Below, in pieces: positions 18,307-28,298 of a DNA stretch of 64,000 bases (its first letter is position 1; each line of letters begins with the position of its first letter). Position numbers and translations under genes: made by a program. The stretch is from Humibacter ginsenosidimutans (GTDB lineage: Bacteria; Actinomycetota; Actinomycetes; Actinomycetales; Microbacteriaceae): NCBI RefSeq assembly GCF_007859675.1, contig NZ_CP042305.1, positions 992,001-1,056,000 of the forward strand, given 5' to 3'. Below the pieces are notes generated by a model. The model was given only the letters and a program-made list of their open reading frames with translations, was not told the DNA's origin and did no database searches.

Positions 18307-19565
18307 AAGTGGTCCGCGTTGTGAGCGATGAGCAAGTCGGCTAACCGTGCGGCCCGATCGATTTGTCCGACCAGCGGATGGGCGAGCAGGGCGTGCGTCA
18401 CGCGATCCCGTCCACCGTGTATGGCCGCGTCGAGCGCCAGCCGCTCGTATGCGGCGACGTGGGAGATCAAGCCCGCCAGGTCGGAGGGGACGGGCACCAC
18501 ACGATCCGGGATGATCGACGCCGCCGTGACGCGGGCCGGAACCTCGATGACGTGGTCGTCGGGGAGGAAGGGAAGGGTGCCGCGGTTGAATACGTTAAGC
18601 ACCTGGACGTCGCCTCGGTCGCCGAACACGGAGGACAGCACGTTGATCGCAGCGTCGGAATAGTAGGCTCCTCCGCGATCGGCGAGCTCGGCGGGCTTCG
18701 TCACCACCGTCTCATCCGCATACTTCTCGAGTAGTGCCCGTTCGGTCGCCATCACGGTCTCGGCCCGAGTCGGCTCGTGCAACTGCTCGTCGAGCATCGC
18801 GTCGTGCGCGTAGTAGTACCGCAGGTAAGGCGATGGGATCGCGTGCTGCAGGCTCAGGACGCGCGCATCTATGCCGATCTGACGTGCGGTCTCGTCCAGC
18901 TGTGGGCCGATCAGTTCGCCGAGGACGTCGCGTTCGACGCCGTCGTCCCCGGTGACGTGCACGCCGAGCTCCCATGTCAGGTGGTTGAGTCCGACGTGGT
19001 CGAGGCGGATCCTGTCGGGGGCGACTCCGAACTGGGCTGCAAACCTCCGTTGGTTCCCGATGGCCACGTTGCACAGCCCTACGGCACGGTGGCCCGCAGC
19101 CAACAGGGCTCGAGTGACGATCCCGACCGGATTCGTGAAGTCCACGATCCAGGCGTCGGGTCGCGCATGGCGTCGGACCTTCTCCGCGATGTCAAGAACG
19201 ACGGGAACCGTGCGGAGCGCTTTCGCAAGACCCCCGGGGCCGGTGGTCTCCTGACCGATGCAGTGGAGCTCGTGGGGCCAGGTCTCATCCGATTGCCGGG
19301 TACGCTGACCACCGATGCGGAGTTGCAGCATGACGGCATCCGCGTCGGCGATGCCCGCGATCAGATCGTCTGTGACATGTATTATCCCGGGATGGCCGGC
19401 GTGCGCGAACATCCGCTTGGCCACTCCGCCGACCAGACGACGACGTTCAGGGTCCGGGTCGACCAGCCACAGCTCGCTGATCGGAAGTCTGTCGCGGAGC
19501 CGGGCGAACCCGTCCACCAGTTCTGGTGTGTAGGTCGAGCCGCCCCCGATGATGGCAAGCTTCAC
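18291..19565 (-). CDS. GH4 glycosidase, 6-phospho-beta-glucosidase subgroup
   Basis: A 424-residue NAD- and metal-dependent GH4 enzyme: Rossmann motif IGGGSTYTPELVDGF at residues 6-20, metal ligands in CNVAIG (C165-N166) and NH (194-195). The CN signature marks the phospho-glucosidase branch, which normally needs a 6-phosphate on the substrate and works by oxidation-elimination. GTG start 19565 overlaps the dehydrogenase stop by four bases (GTGA). No PTS gene is present, so either the adjacent kinase supplies the phosphate or this member accepts unphosphorylated glycosides. Confidence 0.9.
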   Translation of the reverse strand: MKLAIIGGGSTYTPELVDGFARLRDRLPISELWLVDPDPERRRLVGGVAKRMFAHAGHPGIIHVTDDLIAGIADADAVMLQLRIGGQRTRQSDETWPHELHCIGQETTGPGGLAKALRTVPVVLDIAEKVRRHARPDAWIVDFTNPVGIVTRALLAAGHRAVGLCNVAIGNQRRFAAQFGVAPDRIRLDHVGLNHLTWELGVHVTGDDGVERDVLGELIGPQLDETARQIGIDARVLSLQHAIPSPYLRYYYAHDAMLDEQLHEPTRAETVMATERALLEKYADETVVTKPAELADRGGAYYSDAAINVLSSVFGDRGDVQVLNVFNRGTLPFLPDDHVIEVPARVTAASIIPDRVVPVPSDLAGLISHVAAYERLALDAAIHGGRDRVTHALLAHPLVGQIDRAARLADLLIAHNADHLWWTA

Positions 19566-21190
19566 TGTCCTTGTTCTCCTTTCGACTGCGGTCGTTCGCG
19601 AGAAGCCGTCCAGGATGAGTCAGACGGTTCGGCACGAAGGGCCATTACGTCCGGGATCCGTTCGGCCACAGCCTCGCGAAATGGTGCGCTGGCTCTCAAC
19701 GTCTCCGGGAAGATCGCGGCGTTCCGAACGAGACGATCGGCCGCGGCCCGCGGGTCGCCGCGCAGCGAGGCCGAGCTGCCGATGGCTCGTTGTAGTTCCT
19801 CTGCCAAGGGGTCCCGCAGAGCGGGGCCATCTCGATCGGACGTCGAGGCGATGAAGACTATCCAGGCCGCCACGCCGAATGCGAGCTCGCGTGGGATGTC
19901 GCCGCTGCGCACCCGGTCCACTGCGGTCTCGAGCAGCCGTTGCGGAATCTTCTGCGAGCCGTCCATCGCGATCTGCTGGGTGGTGTGGGCCAACGCCGGA
20001 TTCGCGAAGCGCTTCAGCACACTGTCGCGATACCGCGCCAACTCCATGCCGGGCGGCGCGACCAGGGTCGGGATGATGTCGGCATCGACCATGCGCGTGA
20101 CTGCGCTCACCAGCAGGGGGTCGGCGACGGCATCGCGAATGGTCGCGTATCCTCGAAGCGCGCCGAGATATGCCAGCACCGAATGGACGGCGTTGAGGAT
20201 GCGCAACTTGGCTCGCTCGTATGGCGCCACGCACGTTGTCATCGTCACGCCCACGGCCTCCCAGGCCGGGCGGGGGCCTGCGAAATCGTCCTCGATGATC
20301 CACTGTCGGAACGGTTCCGCCACGACGAGGGCGTCATCGCGCATCCCGACGAGCCGCTCGGCGATCTCCCGGTCCTCCCGGCTCGTCGCGGGAACGATGC
20401 GGTCCACCATCGTTGACGGGAAGCGCACGGATGAGGCGATCCACTCCTGGAACCGCGCGACCCGATCGGCCGCGCCCGCGAGGTCACGGCGCGCCGCCTC
20501 GTCATGGGCTTCCGAGATGAGCGAACGCAGCATGCGCCGCGTGACGGCGCCGTTGTCGCCGAGGTTGTCGCAGGAGAGCACGGTGATCGGTAATGCGGTC
20601 GTCGAGAACCGGTGGAACAGGCCGCGCAACAGCAGTCCCGGCGCCGTTCTCGACGGCGCGTCCGTGCTCCGCCCCGCTAGTTCGTCGAGGATCACCCGAA
20701 TGTCGTGCTCGATCGTTGGGAGCGTGAGGTCGACCGTGCCGTGCGCGGCACCGGCGTATCCCTTCTCCGTGACGGTCATCGTGATGATTCGCGTCGTGGG
20801 CTTCGCGATGACCCGTGCGATCTGAAGCGAGCTGGTGGTCGGCGACGCCACCGCTCGGATCGCGCCGACTACGGACAGTCGGTTGTCGTCCGCACGCCGT
20901 TCCAGGATGCCGTAGAGCCCGTCCTGCGGGCCGAGGTCATGCAGGACGCGGTCGCTGCGACCGGTCACGGCCAGGATGCCCCAGTCGGTCTCCCCGCTGA
21001 TAGCTATGGCCTCCTCCGTGTAGAGGGCCTGGTGTGCGCGTTGGAATGCTCCTGCACCGAGATGCACGATCCCAATCGACAGACGCCTCGGGTCCACGAG
21101 GGGCGGTCGCACCGTAGGCGGCGCTGATACCAACGCGTCGAGGTGCTCGAGGGAGAGGCGCGGGATCACGTGACCGTTCCGAACGTCCAC
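19562..21190 (-). CDS. uxuB: Mannitol dehydrogenase-family reductase (fructuronate reductase-like)
   Basis: A 542-residue polyol dehydrogenase of the UxuB/UxaB/MtlK family: HLGAGAFQRAHQALYT near the N-terminus, LSCDNLGDNG, VDRIVP and the active-site helix AKLRILNAVHS with the family Lys and His. Fructuronate or tagaturonate would be reduced to mannonate or altronate with NADH. The likely start is GTG 21190 with AGGAG eight bases upstream, inside the end of the dehydratase gene (25-base overlap); GTG 21169 with a GTGA overlap is the alternative. Neighbouring uxaA implies an altronate-type route. The specific substrate is inferred. Confidence 0.85.
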   Translation of the reverse strand: MDVRNGHVIPRLSLEHLDALVSAPPTVRPPLVDPRRLSIGIVHLGAGAFQRAHQALYTEEAIAISGETDWGILAVTGRSDRVLHDLGPQDGLYGILERRADDNRLSVVGAIRAVASPTTSSLQIARVIAKPTTRIITMTVTEKGYAGAAHGTVDLTLPTIEHDIRVILDELAGRSTDAPSRTAPGLLLRGLFHRFSTTALPITVLSCDNLGDNGAVTRRMLRSLISEAHDEAARRDLAGAADRVARFQEWIASSVRFPSTMVDRIVPATSREDREIAERLVGMRDDALVVAEPFRQWIIEDDFAGPRPAWEAVGVTMTTCVAPYERAKLRILNAVHSVLAYLGALRGYATIRDAVADPLLVSAVTRMVDADIIPTLVAPPGMELARYRDSVLKRFANPALAHTTQQIAMDGSQKIPQRLLETAVDRVRSGDIPRELAFGVAAWIVFIASTSDRDGPALRDPLAEELQRAIGSSASLRGDPRAAADRLVRNAAIFPETLRASAPFREAVAERIPDVMALRAEPSDSSWTASRERPQSKGEQGQ

Positions 21191-22716
21191 GGAACGAACT
21201 CCTGGTCGCCGATCCCGAGATCCTCGCTTGCCGTTCGCTGCCCCGAAGCGACTCGGATGATGAGCTCGAAGATCTCGTTCCCGACGTCATCGAGCGAGGC
21301 GCTGCCGTCGACGATACTGCCCGCGTTGACGTCGATGTCGTCGCCCATCCGCTGAAAGAGCTCGGTGTTCGTGGCGATCTTGATCGACGGGGCAGGCTTT
21401 GAGCCAAAAACTGACCCTCGGCCCGTGGTGAAGCAGATCACGGTCGCCCCGCCCGCGATGATGCCAGTGACCGAGACGGGGTCGTATCCCGGTGTGTCCA
21501 TGAATACCAGGCCGCGTGAGGTCACCGGATCGGCGTATTCGTAGACTGCCGACAGCTCGGCCTGCCCACCCTTGGCGACTGCCCCCAGGGACTTTTCGAG
21601 GATCGTGGTCAACCCGCCGTCCTTGTTTCCGGGGGACGGGTTGTTGTCTAGGCTTCCCCCGCCTTGGGCCGCATAGCGCTGCCACCACTGCAGTCGGGAG
21701 AGAAGCCGCCGGGCGACGTCGGGATCGGCCGCTCGGTAGGTGAGCAGATGCTCGGCGCCGAAGATCTCGGGAGTCTCGGCAAGGATCGATGTCCCGCCGC
21801 AGGACACGAGACGGTCCGAGGCGACGCCTAGTGCGGGGTTGGCGGAGACTCCGGAGAACCCGTCGGAGCCTCCGCAATTGAGCCCGAGGACGAGCTCCGA
21901 GACCGGAGTGTCCTCACGCCGGCGTGCGTCGAGAGCGGGGAGCATCTCCTTTACCCGTGCGATACCCTCGGCGACGGCGGCCCGGACTCCGCCCGCGGCC
22001 TGGATCGTCAGGCTGGAGACAATGGTGTCCGCAGGGATCGTGCCATCGTCGACCAAGGATTCGACTGCGACCATCTCGCAGCCCAGTCCGAGCACGACAA
22101 GCCCGCCGAAGTTCGGATGCCTGGCATACCCTCGCAGGGTGCGCAGGAGTGTTTCCGCACCCTCGCTGCCCGTGATCAGTCCACAGCCGCTTTGGTGCGT
22201 CAAGGCCATCACGCCGTCGACATTCGGATACTCCGTCAACGCCTGGTACTTGAACGCCTCGGCAATCATGAGGGCAGCCGTTGCGGAGCAGTTGACGGAG
22301 GTCAGCACCCCGATGTAGTTCCGGGTGCCGACCGTGCCGTTGGCACGCCGATAGCCAGCGAAGGTGGGAATCGGACCCACCGGCGGACCGGGTTCCTGCC
22401 GGGCTCGGAGCCTCTCCTTGCCGTGCTCGTGTTCGGAGTCGTCCATGCCGAGGTTGTGGCTGTGGACATGGTCACCGGGGTGGATCTCGGATGTGGCTCG
22501 ACCGATCGACTGGCCGTACTTGGAGACAGGCGCGCCGACCGGCACACGGGTCAAGGCGAGTTTGTGGCCACGAGGGATGTTCGCGGTGACGGTGATCGTC
22601 CCACGGCCCTTCCCGAGGTCGATCACCAGGCCAGCGTCGAGGCCACGGAGCGCGACCGCGACGTCATCGTCCTGTGCCATCTGAATCGCGACTGAGCGCA
22701 GCGGTGTTGAGGTCAT
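21166..22716 (-). CDS. uxaA: UxaA/GarD-family sugar-acid dehydratase (altronate dehydratase-like)
   Basis: A 516-residue full-length enzyme: an N-terminal SAF domain (residues 10-95, with IHPGDHVHSHNLGMDD) joined to the UxaA catalytic region (RANGTVGTRNYIGVL, THQSGCG, LNCGGSDGFSGVSANPALG, FMDTPGYDPVSVTG, FTTGRGS). The family dehydrates altronate or galactarate to 2-keto-3-deoxy acids using iron. It is followed by the reductase that would make its substrate. No dedicated KDG kinase is seen in the island, so the product must be handled by chromosomal genes or by the DapA-like lyase at 26.2 kb. Confidence 0.9.
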   Translation of the reverse strand: MTSTPLRSVAIQMAQDDDVAVALRGLDAGLVIDLGKGRGTITVTANIPRGHKLALTRVPVGAPVSKYGQSIGRATSEIHPGDHVHSHNLGMDDSEHEHGKERLRARQEPGPPVGPIPTFAGYRRANGTVGTRNYIGVLTSVNCSATAALMIAEAFKYQALTEYPNVDGVMALTHQSGCGLITGSEGAETLLRTLRGYARHPNFGGLVVLGLGCEMVAVESLVDDGTIPADTIVSSLTIQAAGGVRAAVAEGIARVKEMLPALDARRREDTPVSELVLGLNCGGSDGFSGVSANPALGVASDRLVSCGGTSILAETPEIFGAEHLLTYRAADPDVARRLLSRLQWWQRYAAQGGGSLDNNPSPGNKDGGLTTILEKSLGAVAKGGQAELSAVYEYADPVTSRGLVFMDTPGYDPVSVTGIIAGGATVICFTTGRGSVFGSKPAPSIKIATNTELFQRMGDDIDVNAGSIVDGSASLDDVGNEIFELIIRVASGQRTASEDLGIGDQEFVPWTFGTVT

Positions 22717-22807
22717 TGTTATCCATCGAGGTCGTCTCGTTTGAGGAAACGAGGAAGCGGTCGTGGTCGAGCCATCACCGGGCTCGACCTGGTCATCGAG
22801 GTGGCGG

Positions 22808-23668
22808 TCATTTCGAGGCGAACGAGATCCCTTCGATCACCCGCCGCTGCATGAAGATGAAGAGGATCAGGATCGGCGCCATCGCGAGGAAGCTGGCGGC
22901 CATCATCGTCACGTAGTCGGTCGAGACATCGCCTTGAAGGGTGGCCAACCCGACGGAGATGGGCATGTTGTTGCTGCCCGTCGCGACGATCAGGGGCCAC
23001 AGGAGATCGTTCCAGGAGTCGAGAATGCCAAGGACCACGAGCGCGCTGATCCCGGGCATGGCCAGGGGCAGCATGATCCGCCGGAAGATCTGGAACGAGT
23101 TCGCCCCATCAAGGCGCGCAGCCTCCTCCAGCTCCACCGGCAGCCCACGGAAGAACTGTCGCATCATGAAGGTCCCGAACGCGCTGATGAGCCCCGGCAG
23201 CACGATGCCCGCGACGGTGTTCAAGAGTTGCAAGCCCTGGATGATCTGATAGACGGGGAGGATGAACACCTGACCGGGAATCATCAAGACCGCGAGGAAG
23301 ATTCCGAAGATCAGCCTGTTGCCCGGAAACCGCATCCGTGCGAACGCGTAACCAGCCATCGTGCAGAAGACGACATGGGCGATATTCGTGACGATGGCCA
23401 CCTGAACGGTGACCCAGATCTGCTGGAAGAACGGGATCTTGCTCAGCGCGTCGGCATAGTTGACCCACTGGAGCGAACTCGGCCACAGCGTGGGCGGCAC
23501 GCCGGTGACCTCAGCATTCGTCGACAGCGACATAATGAGCTGCCAGGCGAAGGGGAAGGCCATCAGAAGCCCGAAAAACGCCACAGTCAGATGGGCCAGC
23601 AGGGTGTTGGTTCCGCGGGTTCGCCCGTTCCTGACACGGATGGTGGTAGAGGTCACTGAAACACCCAC
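22808..23668 (-). CDS. Carbohydrate ABC transporter permease (MalG-type)
   Basis: A 286-residue inner-membrane permease of the CUT1 class with six hydrophobic segments and the EAA loop EEAARLDGANSFQIFRRIMLP, which contacts the ATPase. It overlaps the preceding permease gene by 16 bases. As in most CUT1 operons, no ATPase gene is present locally, so a shared MsiK-like ATPase elsewhere is expected. Confidence 0.93.
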   Translation of the reverse strand: MGVSVTSTTIRVRNGRTRGTNTLLAHLTVAFFGLLMAFPFAWQLIMSLSTNAEVTGVPPTLWPSSLQWVNYADALSKIPFFQQIWVTVQVAIVTNIAHVVFCTMAGYAFARMRFPGNRLIFGIFLAVLMIPGQVFILPVYQIIQGLQLLNTVAGIVLPGLISAFGTFMMRQFFRGLPVELEEAARLDGANSFQIFRRIMLPLAMPGISALVVLGILDSWNDLLWPLIVATGSNNMPISVGLATLQGDVSTDYVTMMAASFLAMAPILILFIFMQRRVIEGISFASK

Positions 23669-24597
23669 TTCTTCTGAAGGACGAACTGAGCTGCGGTGAT
23701 GACGCCGATGATGACCAGGATCAGCACCGCGATCGACGCCGCGTACCCCACGTGGTTCAGGGTGAAACCCTGGTTGTAAAACAGGTAGACGAGAGTCTGG
23801 CTCTTGGCCATCTGGGGGTTGTTGTTGCCCATCATCACGTACAGCGCGGTGAACACCTGAAACCCGCCGATGATCTGCATAACCACGAGGAAGAAGACCG
23901 TCGGGCTCACCAATGGGACGGTGATCGAGAAGAACTGCCGCGGTTTAGATGCCCCGTCTAGTTCCGCCGCCTCGTAATAGTCAGCTGGAATGCTCTTCAG
24001 CCCTGCGCTGAGCACGATCATGTTGAAACCGATGCCGCCCCATACCCCGATCAACGAAATGACCACGATGAGAACCCCCGGCGTCGAAAGCCAATAAGGT
24101 CCCTTGATCCCGACGAGGGCGAGCGCCTGGTTGACGATGCCGAAGTTGCCGTTAAAGATCATCCGCCACACCAAGGTGATCGCTACCGGCATCGCGATGA
24201 ACGGCAAAAAGAACAACACGCGATAGAACCGAGCAAGACGGAACCCCGGTCGGCCGATGATACTCGCGAGCACCATCGAGATCGGGATTCCGAGCAGCCC
24301 GATCCCGGTAAACTCCAGGCTGTTGAGGATCGCCCATCCAACATTCGGATCGGTCAACATCGTGATGTAGTTCGCAAGCCCCACCCAGTGCTCACCACCG
24401 AACGGCCCGGCCTCGGTGAAGCTCATATAGATCGTGCGAAGGATGGGCCAGACGGCGAAGATGACGATGCCGACGAACGACGGCAGCACGAACGCCCACG
24501 GCCACCACCCGTCGGTGGAAAGCTTCCGCTTCCGGCGGCGGGGCGCCGCCGGAAGAGTGATCTCCCCGGCGGCACCCGTCTCGATGATACTGGCCAT
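23653..24597 (-). CDS. Carbohydrate ABC transporter permease (MalF-type)
   Basis: A 314-residue permease with a basic cytoplasmic N-terminus (RRRKRKLS), six hydrophobic segments and EAA loop YEAAELDGASKPRQFFSITVP. It partners the MalG-type permease to form the channel for an oligosaccharide or uronide. The ATG lies only a few bases after the binding-protein stop, within one operon. Confidence 0.93.
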   Translation of the reverse strand: MASIIETGAAGEITLPAAPRRRKRKLSTDGWWPWAFVLPSFVGIVIFAVWPILRTIYMSFTEAGPFGGEHWVGLANYITMLTDPNVGWAILNSLEFTGIGLLGIPISMVLASIIGRPGFRLARFYRVLFFLPFIAMPVAITLVWRMIFNGNFGIVNQALALVGIKGPYWLSTPGVLIVVISLIGVWGGIGFNMIVLSAGLKSIPADYYEAAELDGASKPRQFFSITVPLVSPTVFFLVVMQIIGGFQVFTALYVMMGNNNPQMAKSQTLVYLFYNQGFTLNHVGYAASIAVLILVIIGVITAAQFVLQKKWVFQ

Positions 24598-24600
24598 CGT

Positions 24601-25866
24601 CTACTTCGCCAGGATGTCGTCGACTTTGGCCGTGATCTGTTTCGCGGCGGTGTCGACCGGCGTCGTACCAGACAGCAGGGACGGCATGAGCGCCTGCTCC
24701 GCCTGCTGCCACTGCGCCGTGGTGGTCAGGTTCGGATAGGGCTGCTTGGAGATCTTCTCCGCGTCCACGAACACCTGCATGTCGAACGGGTACCGCTTCT
24801 TCCACACGGTCTGCGGCTCACCCGACAGCGCGGGCCAGGTGACCGAGGCCAGGATCGTCTGCGCCTGCGATCCCGCCAGGAAGGCCAGGAACGCCTTCGC
24901 CGCCGCGGGATTCTTGCTCTTGGCGGACATCTCGTTCGCGTTGGCGTTGACGATGTTCGCGGCGATCTTCCCCTGAGGCAAAGGCGCCACTGCGATGTCG
25001 GAAGCGATCTTCGAGGACGCCATGGTGTCGGCGTAACTACTGATCCCCCAGAAGAACGCCGACTTTCCGCTGGTGAAGTAGTCGATGTCCGCAGTATCGG
25101 CCAGCTGCTGCAGGCTCGGGCTGGAGCCATTGGCGATCAGATCGCGCCAGAACTGCAGCCCGCTCTCACCGGCGGACGTGTCGTAACCGGCCTTCTTCCC
25201 GTTGCCGGACACCACATAACCACCCGCCTGCAAAATGGTGGGATAGTACGTCGCGTTGCCGTCCGAGAGATCGGTTGCCTCGCCGAAGATCCCCTTCGAT
25301 TTCAGGGCATCGCTGACCGCCTTCGCGTCGCGCTGGAAGTCCGCCCACGTCCAGTTCGCCGTCGGGGCGCTGACCCCTGCCTCCTTGAGGATGGCCTTGT
25401 TGTACCAGACCCCGAGACCCGCCTGGAACGAGGGCACGCCGTACAGTTTCCCGTCGTACTTGTAGCTGTCCACGGCAGAACTGGAGTACCGGCTCAGATC
25501 GATCGAAGACGGCGTTTGTGCGAGAAGGCCGTTGGACGCGTAAAGAGCGAGGTCGTCGTTGTTCATCCAGAAGACATCCGGAAGCGCACCGCTCTGGCCC
25601 TGCGTCTGCAGCTTGGTGAAATACGAACCAAACGGCGTTAGGTCCAGCGTGACCTTCACCTTGGGGTACTTCTTCTCGAAGGCGGCCACCTCCTTCTGAA
25701 TCGCCGGCTTTTGGCTGCTGTTCCAGAACGCGTACGTGATCGTGCCGGACACGTCGGAACCGGATCCCTTCGATGTGTTCCCGGCGGTGCAGGCCGACAG
25801 CAAGAGTGCCGCCGCACCGGCCACGACCGCCAACCGCGCGGCACGAGACAACGACGGCGACCTCAT
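24601..25866 (-). CDS. Sugar ABC transporter lipoprotein binding protein
   Basis: A 421-residue extracellular solute-binding protein of family 1 with a lipoprotein signal: basic start, hydrophobic stretch, lipobox LLSAC with the modified Cys at 26. Conserved binding-protein features include SGTITYAFWNSSQKPAIQKEV, YPKVKVTLDLTPF, LPDVFWMNND and LYGVPSF. The start ATG 25866 is chosen because it gives a normal signal peptide; an open frame upstream to 26088 runs through the promoter. First gene of the leftward catabolic operon, preceded by TTGCA repeats. Confidence 0.93.
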   Translation of the reverse strand: MRSPSLSRAARLAVVAGAAALLLSACTAGNTSKGSGSDVSGTITYAFWNSSQKPAIQKEVAAFEKKYPKVKVTLDLTPFGSYFTKLQTQGQSGALPDVFWMNNDDLALYASNGLLAQTPSSIDLSRYSSSAVDSYKYDGKLYGVPSFQAGLGVWYNKAILKEAGVSAPTANWTWADFQRDAKAVSDALKSKGIFGEATDLSDGNATYYPTILQAGGYVVSGNGKKAGYDTSAGESGLQFWRDLIANGSSPSLQQLADTADIDYFTSGKSAFFWGISSYADTMASSKIASDIAVAPLPQGKIAANIVNANANEMSAKSKNPAAAKAFLAFLAGSQAQTILASVTWPALSGEPQTVWKKRYPFDMQVFVDAEKISKQPYPNLTTTAQWQQAEQALMPSLLSGTTPVDTAAKQITAKVDDILAK

Positions 25867-26050
25867 CGGGCACCACCGCTCGCAACGGAGGACGGGGTGT
25901 GCCCGGCACGTCGTCGCGTGCTCGCCCGCTCCTCGAGAATATGACCAGTCATTTTCAACTCCATTCCACTTCGTTGTGAATGCCGCTCGTCGCAGGGCCA
26001 GGAGGCCCGGTGACACGGTTCCCCGGTAGCTTGCACCCTCATCCACCATC

Positions 26051-26088
26051 TTTGCAAACCGTGAGTGCAAATTGCAACTAGTTTGCAC
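26051..26088. promoter_or_regulatory. TTGCA-repeat operator ahead of the ABC importer operon
   Basis: Repeated TTTGCAAAC, GTGCAAATTGCAAC and TTTGCAC elements; GTGCAAA and TTTGCAC form an inverted repeat. They lie about 190 bases upstream of the binding-protein start in the 312-base intergenic stretch 25867-26178. The same core recurs at 31.1, 32.0 and 33.15 kb, so this is the probable binding region of the LacI-family regulator at 32.1 kb. Confidence 0.55.
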
Positions 26089-26178
26089 TCCATTTGTTGT
26101 CTCGGATCCGACGCCTGCTGCGGTCCACGCGCGGATGGCGCCGATGCCCGATGTGTCTCACCCGCTCCGCCGGGCGTG

Positions 26179-27231
26179 TCAATCCTCGAGCCAGCGCTCA
26201 CGGTGCTCAGCGACGTACTCCTCGTCGAGCAGCTCCGGATGGAGCCGCCGAACCCGTGCGATCAGGTCAGACTGACCGGCCGACAACACATCCCTCTCAT
26301 CCAGGCAATGCGCGGATCGAAGCAGTCCTTGCTGCCGGAGGAGCTCGTTGATCCCGGCGACAGAGCCCCGGAAGTCGTTGTCGACGTCGAAGACGGCAGA
26401 ATTGATCTCGACAAGTTCACCGCCAAGACGGAGCTCGTCGGCTCTCACGGGATCACGGACGGGATCGATGGACTTCAGCCGTGAACACAGCTGCACGGCC
26501 GCGTGCGTTCCGACGGCCCATTGCCCCAGCAGACCGCCGCTTGCCCTGACGACCCGCGCGGTTCCCGCGACGGCACGCCGATACGGCGTTATCAGATCGA
26601 GGACGATGGAGTCATCGTTGCCGGTCAAGAACGCGATCTCGTTCCACCGATCCGATCCGAGCAGCACACGCGCCACATCGCCGGTCCGATATCGATCGAA
26701 CGGGGCGACCTTCACGCCGACCGTGCTCGTCTGCTCGAAGACCGACCGCCAATACTGGAGCGAGAGATACCGGCCACCAACCTTCTCCTGCATATAGAAG
26801 GCGATCGTTGGCATGACTTCGCCGACCGCGATGCTGCGTTCGAGCAGAGCCTTCTCGGTGGCATGCCGGTCCTCGCCGCGTGTCGCGAGGAGAACGGCGT
26901 CGTAGCCGAGATCCCGCGCAAGCTCCGCTTCGCGGATGGCCTGCGCGCAGTCGCCAGTCACGCCGGCGATCAGCAGCGCATCGGTGCCACGAACGACATC
27001 CGCAGCGCACCTCAGGACATCGCCGAGAAGAGCCCGGTCGTCGTGGAGCGCGAACTGGGTGGTATGGACGCCGACGGCCAGCCCGTGTGCTCCAGCGTCG
27101 AGGTAGTATCTGCTGAGCGCCCGCTGCGCGATCCAATCGACCTGGCCCGGCTCGGCCAGGGCGAGCGGATGAGCCGGGAAGACGCCTCCCGAACGCAATC
27201 GTGCGGATACTCGTCTGTACTGTTCATGCAT
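26179..27231 (-). CDS. DapA/KDG-aldolase-superfamily lyase
   Basis: A 350-residue TIM-barrel protein of the dihydrodipicolinate synthase superfamily. The likely Schiff-base lysine is K174 in VGVKVAPF and the partner tyrosine Y146 in IAFYMQEK. Members cleave or form 2-keto-3-deoxy acids, so pyruvate release from a deoxy sugar acid is plausible, but this long subgroup is not one I can assign. ATG 27231 shares its A with the TGA of the upstream epimerase gene; the open frame continues 44 codons further without family similarity. Third gene of a coupled trio. Confidence 0.82.
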   Translation of the reverse strand: MHEQYRRVSARLRSGGVFPAHPLALAEPGQVDWIAQRALSRYYLDAGAHGLAVGVHTTQFALHDDRALLGDVLRCAADVVRGTDALLIAGVTGDCAQAIREAELARDLGYDAVLLATRGEDRHATEKALLERSIAVGEVMPTIAFYMQEKVGGRYLSLQYWRSVFEQTSTVGVKVAPFDRYRTGDVARVLLGSDRWNEIAFLTGNDDSIVLDLITPYRRAVAGTARVVRASGGLLGQWAVGTHAAVQLCSRLKSIDPVRDPVRADELRLGGELVEINSAVFDVDNDFRGSVAGINELLRQQGLLRSAHCLDERDVLSAGQSDLIARVRRLHPELLDEEYVAEHRERWLED

Positions 27232-28298
27232 CAAAACCGCCCATCGCGCTGCTGGAACTTCGTCGCCCTCTCGAGCTGCACTCCGTCGTGCGACAGCCAG
27301 TGGGCGACCCACCGGATCAGCTGCAGAGCAGGCACGGAGGGGTAGCCGAACAGCGCGTGACATTCACTCGCATCGCTAAGAAGCGCGTCACCGGCCTCTT
27401 CACCCTCAAAGGCGACTTCTCTCTCCAACAAGTCGCCCAGGATCGTGGCGATCCTCCGCACACTCAAGGTCTCGGGCCCGGTTGCATTCACGATCGTGGC
27501 GGGGGTCGTACACAGTTGCAGACAGCGCAACGACCATGCAGTCGAATCTCGCTGCCAGACGATATTGACGACAGGCATGGCCACATCGATCGAGTCGCCG
27601 CGGAGAATCTTCCGTCCGATGTCGACGATGACGCCGTAGCGGAGCTCCGCCGCATAGTTCAGGCGGAAGACGCAGGTTGGTGTGTTCCACCTCTCGCCAG
27701 CGTGATTGAACACGCGTTCCCGTGCCAGACACGATTGCGCGTATTCACCAAGCGGGGCTGGCGCATCGCTCTCGGTCGCGCCGCCGAGCGCGAGCGGGCG
27801 AAGAGGGTAGACGTTCCCGGTTGAGTAGGCAACCGTGGGTACACCGCGATAGCGCGTGGCCGTCAGCACCGGGATGCCGGCGTTCGACCACCAGGTCGAG
27901 CCCTCGTGACCGGTAGTTCCGAACTTCTGACCGGCCAGGAACATCACTGCCGCAGCGTCTGGAAGGCCGGCATAGACATCCGGATCGCTCAGGTCGGCTG
28001 CCAGCGTGCGCACGCCGGCAGCGTCCAGCCGTCGCCGGCTGCGCTCGTCAGTCCACCGGGAGATCGCGAGAACCGTCGAGTTCGATCCTGCGCGGCGCAG
28101 CGCCGTCGCCGCCATCCGGCATAGCGTCGGTCCGATCTTCCCACCCGCCCCGACGACAACGAGGTCGCCAGCCAATGGTCGCAGCGCCTCGACGACCTCC
28201 GGGGAGGGCTCGGAGAGCAGGGCCTCGAGCTCCTCCTCGTCGGACGGAGGAGGTTGCCGTGCTCCCGTCCCGTGCATGAGCCCGCTACTCTCTGTCAC
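27231..28298 (-). CDS. NAD-dependent epimerase/dehydratase-like protein
   Basis: A 355-residue extended SDR protein with Rossmann motif VVVGAGGKIGPTLCRMA near residue 50 and the family-like STGNVYPL strand. The usual YxxxK catalytic pair reads YAQSC, with Cys in place of Lys. From memory this SC..RER pattern recurs in a subgroup, so it may be a conserved variant and not a mutation. It overlaps the Gfo/Idh gene by four bases and touches the lyase gene, indicating one translational unit and probably one pathway. Reaction unknown; oxidation or epimerisation of a sugar acid is possible. Confidence 0.8.
   Translation of the reverse strand: MTESSGLMHGTGARQPPPSDEEELEALLSEPSPEVVEALRPLAGDLVVVGAGGKIGPTLCRMAATALRRAGSNSTVLAISRWTDERSRRRLDAAGVRTLAADLSDPDVYAGLPDAAAVMFLAGQKFGTTGHEGSTWWSNAGIPVLTATRYRGVPTVAYSTGNVYPLRPLALGGATESDAPAPLGEYAQSCLARERVFNHAGERWNTPTCVFRLNYAAELRYGVIVDIGRKILRGDSIDVAMPVVNIVWQRDSTAWSLRCLQLCTTPATIVNATGPETLSVRRIATILGDLLEREVAFEGEEAGDALLSDASECHALFGYPSVPALQLIRWVAHWLSHDGVQLERATKFQQRDGRF

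Noticed and set aside
18777..20825. A 682-codon rightward open frame
   Set aside because: Antisense to GH4 and UxuB-like genes that carry intact family motifs.
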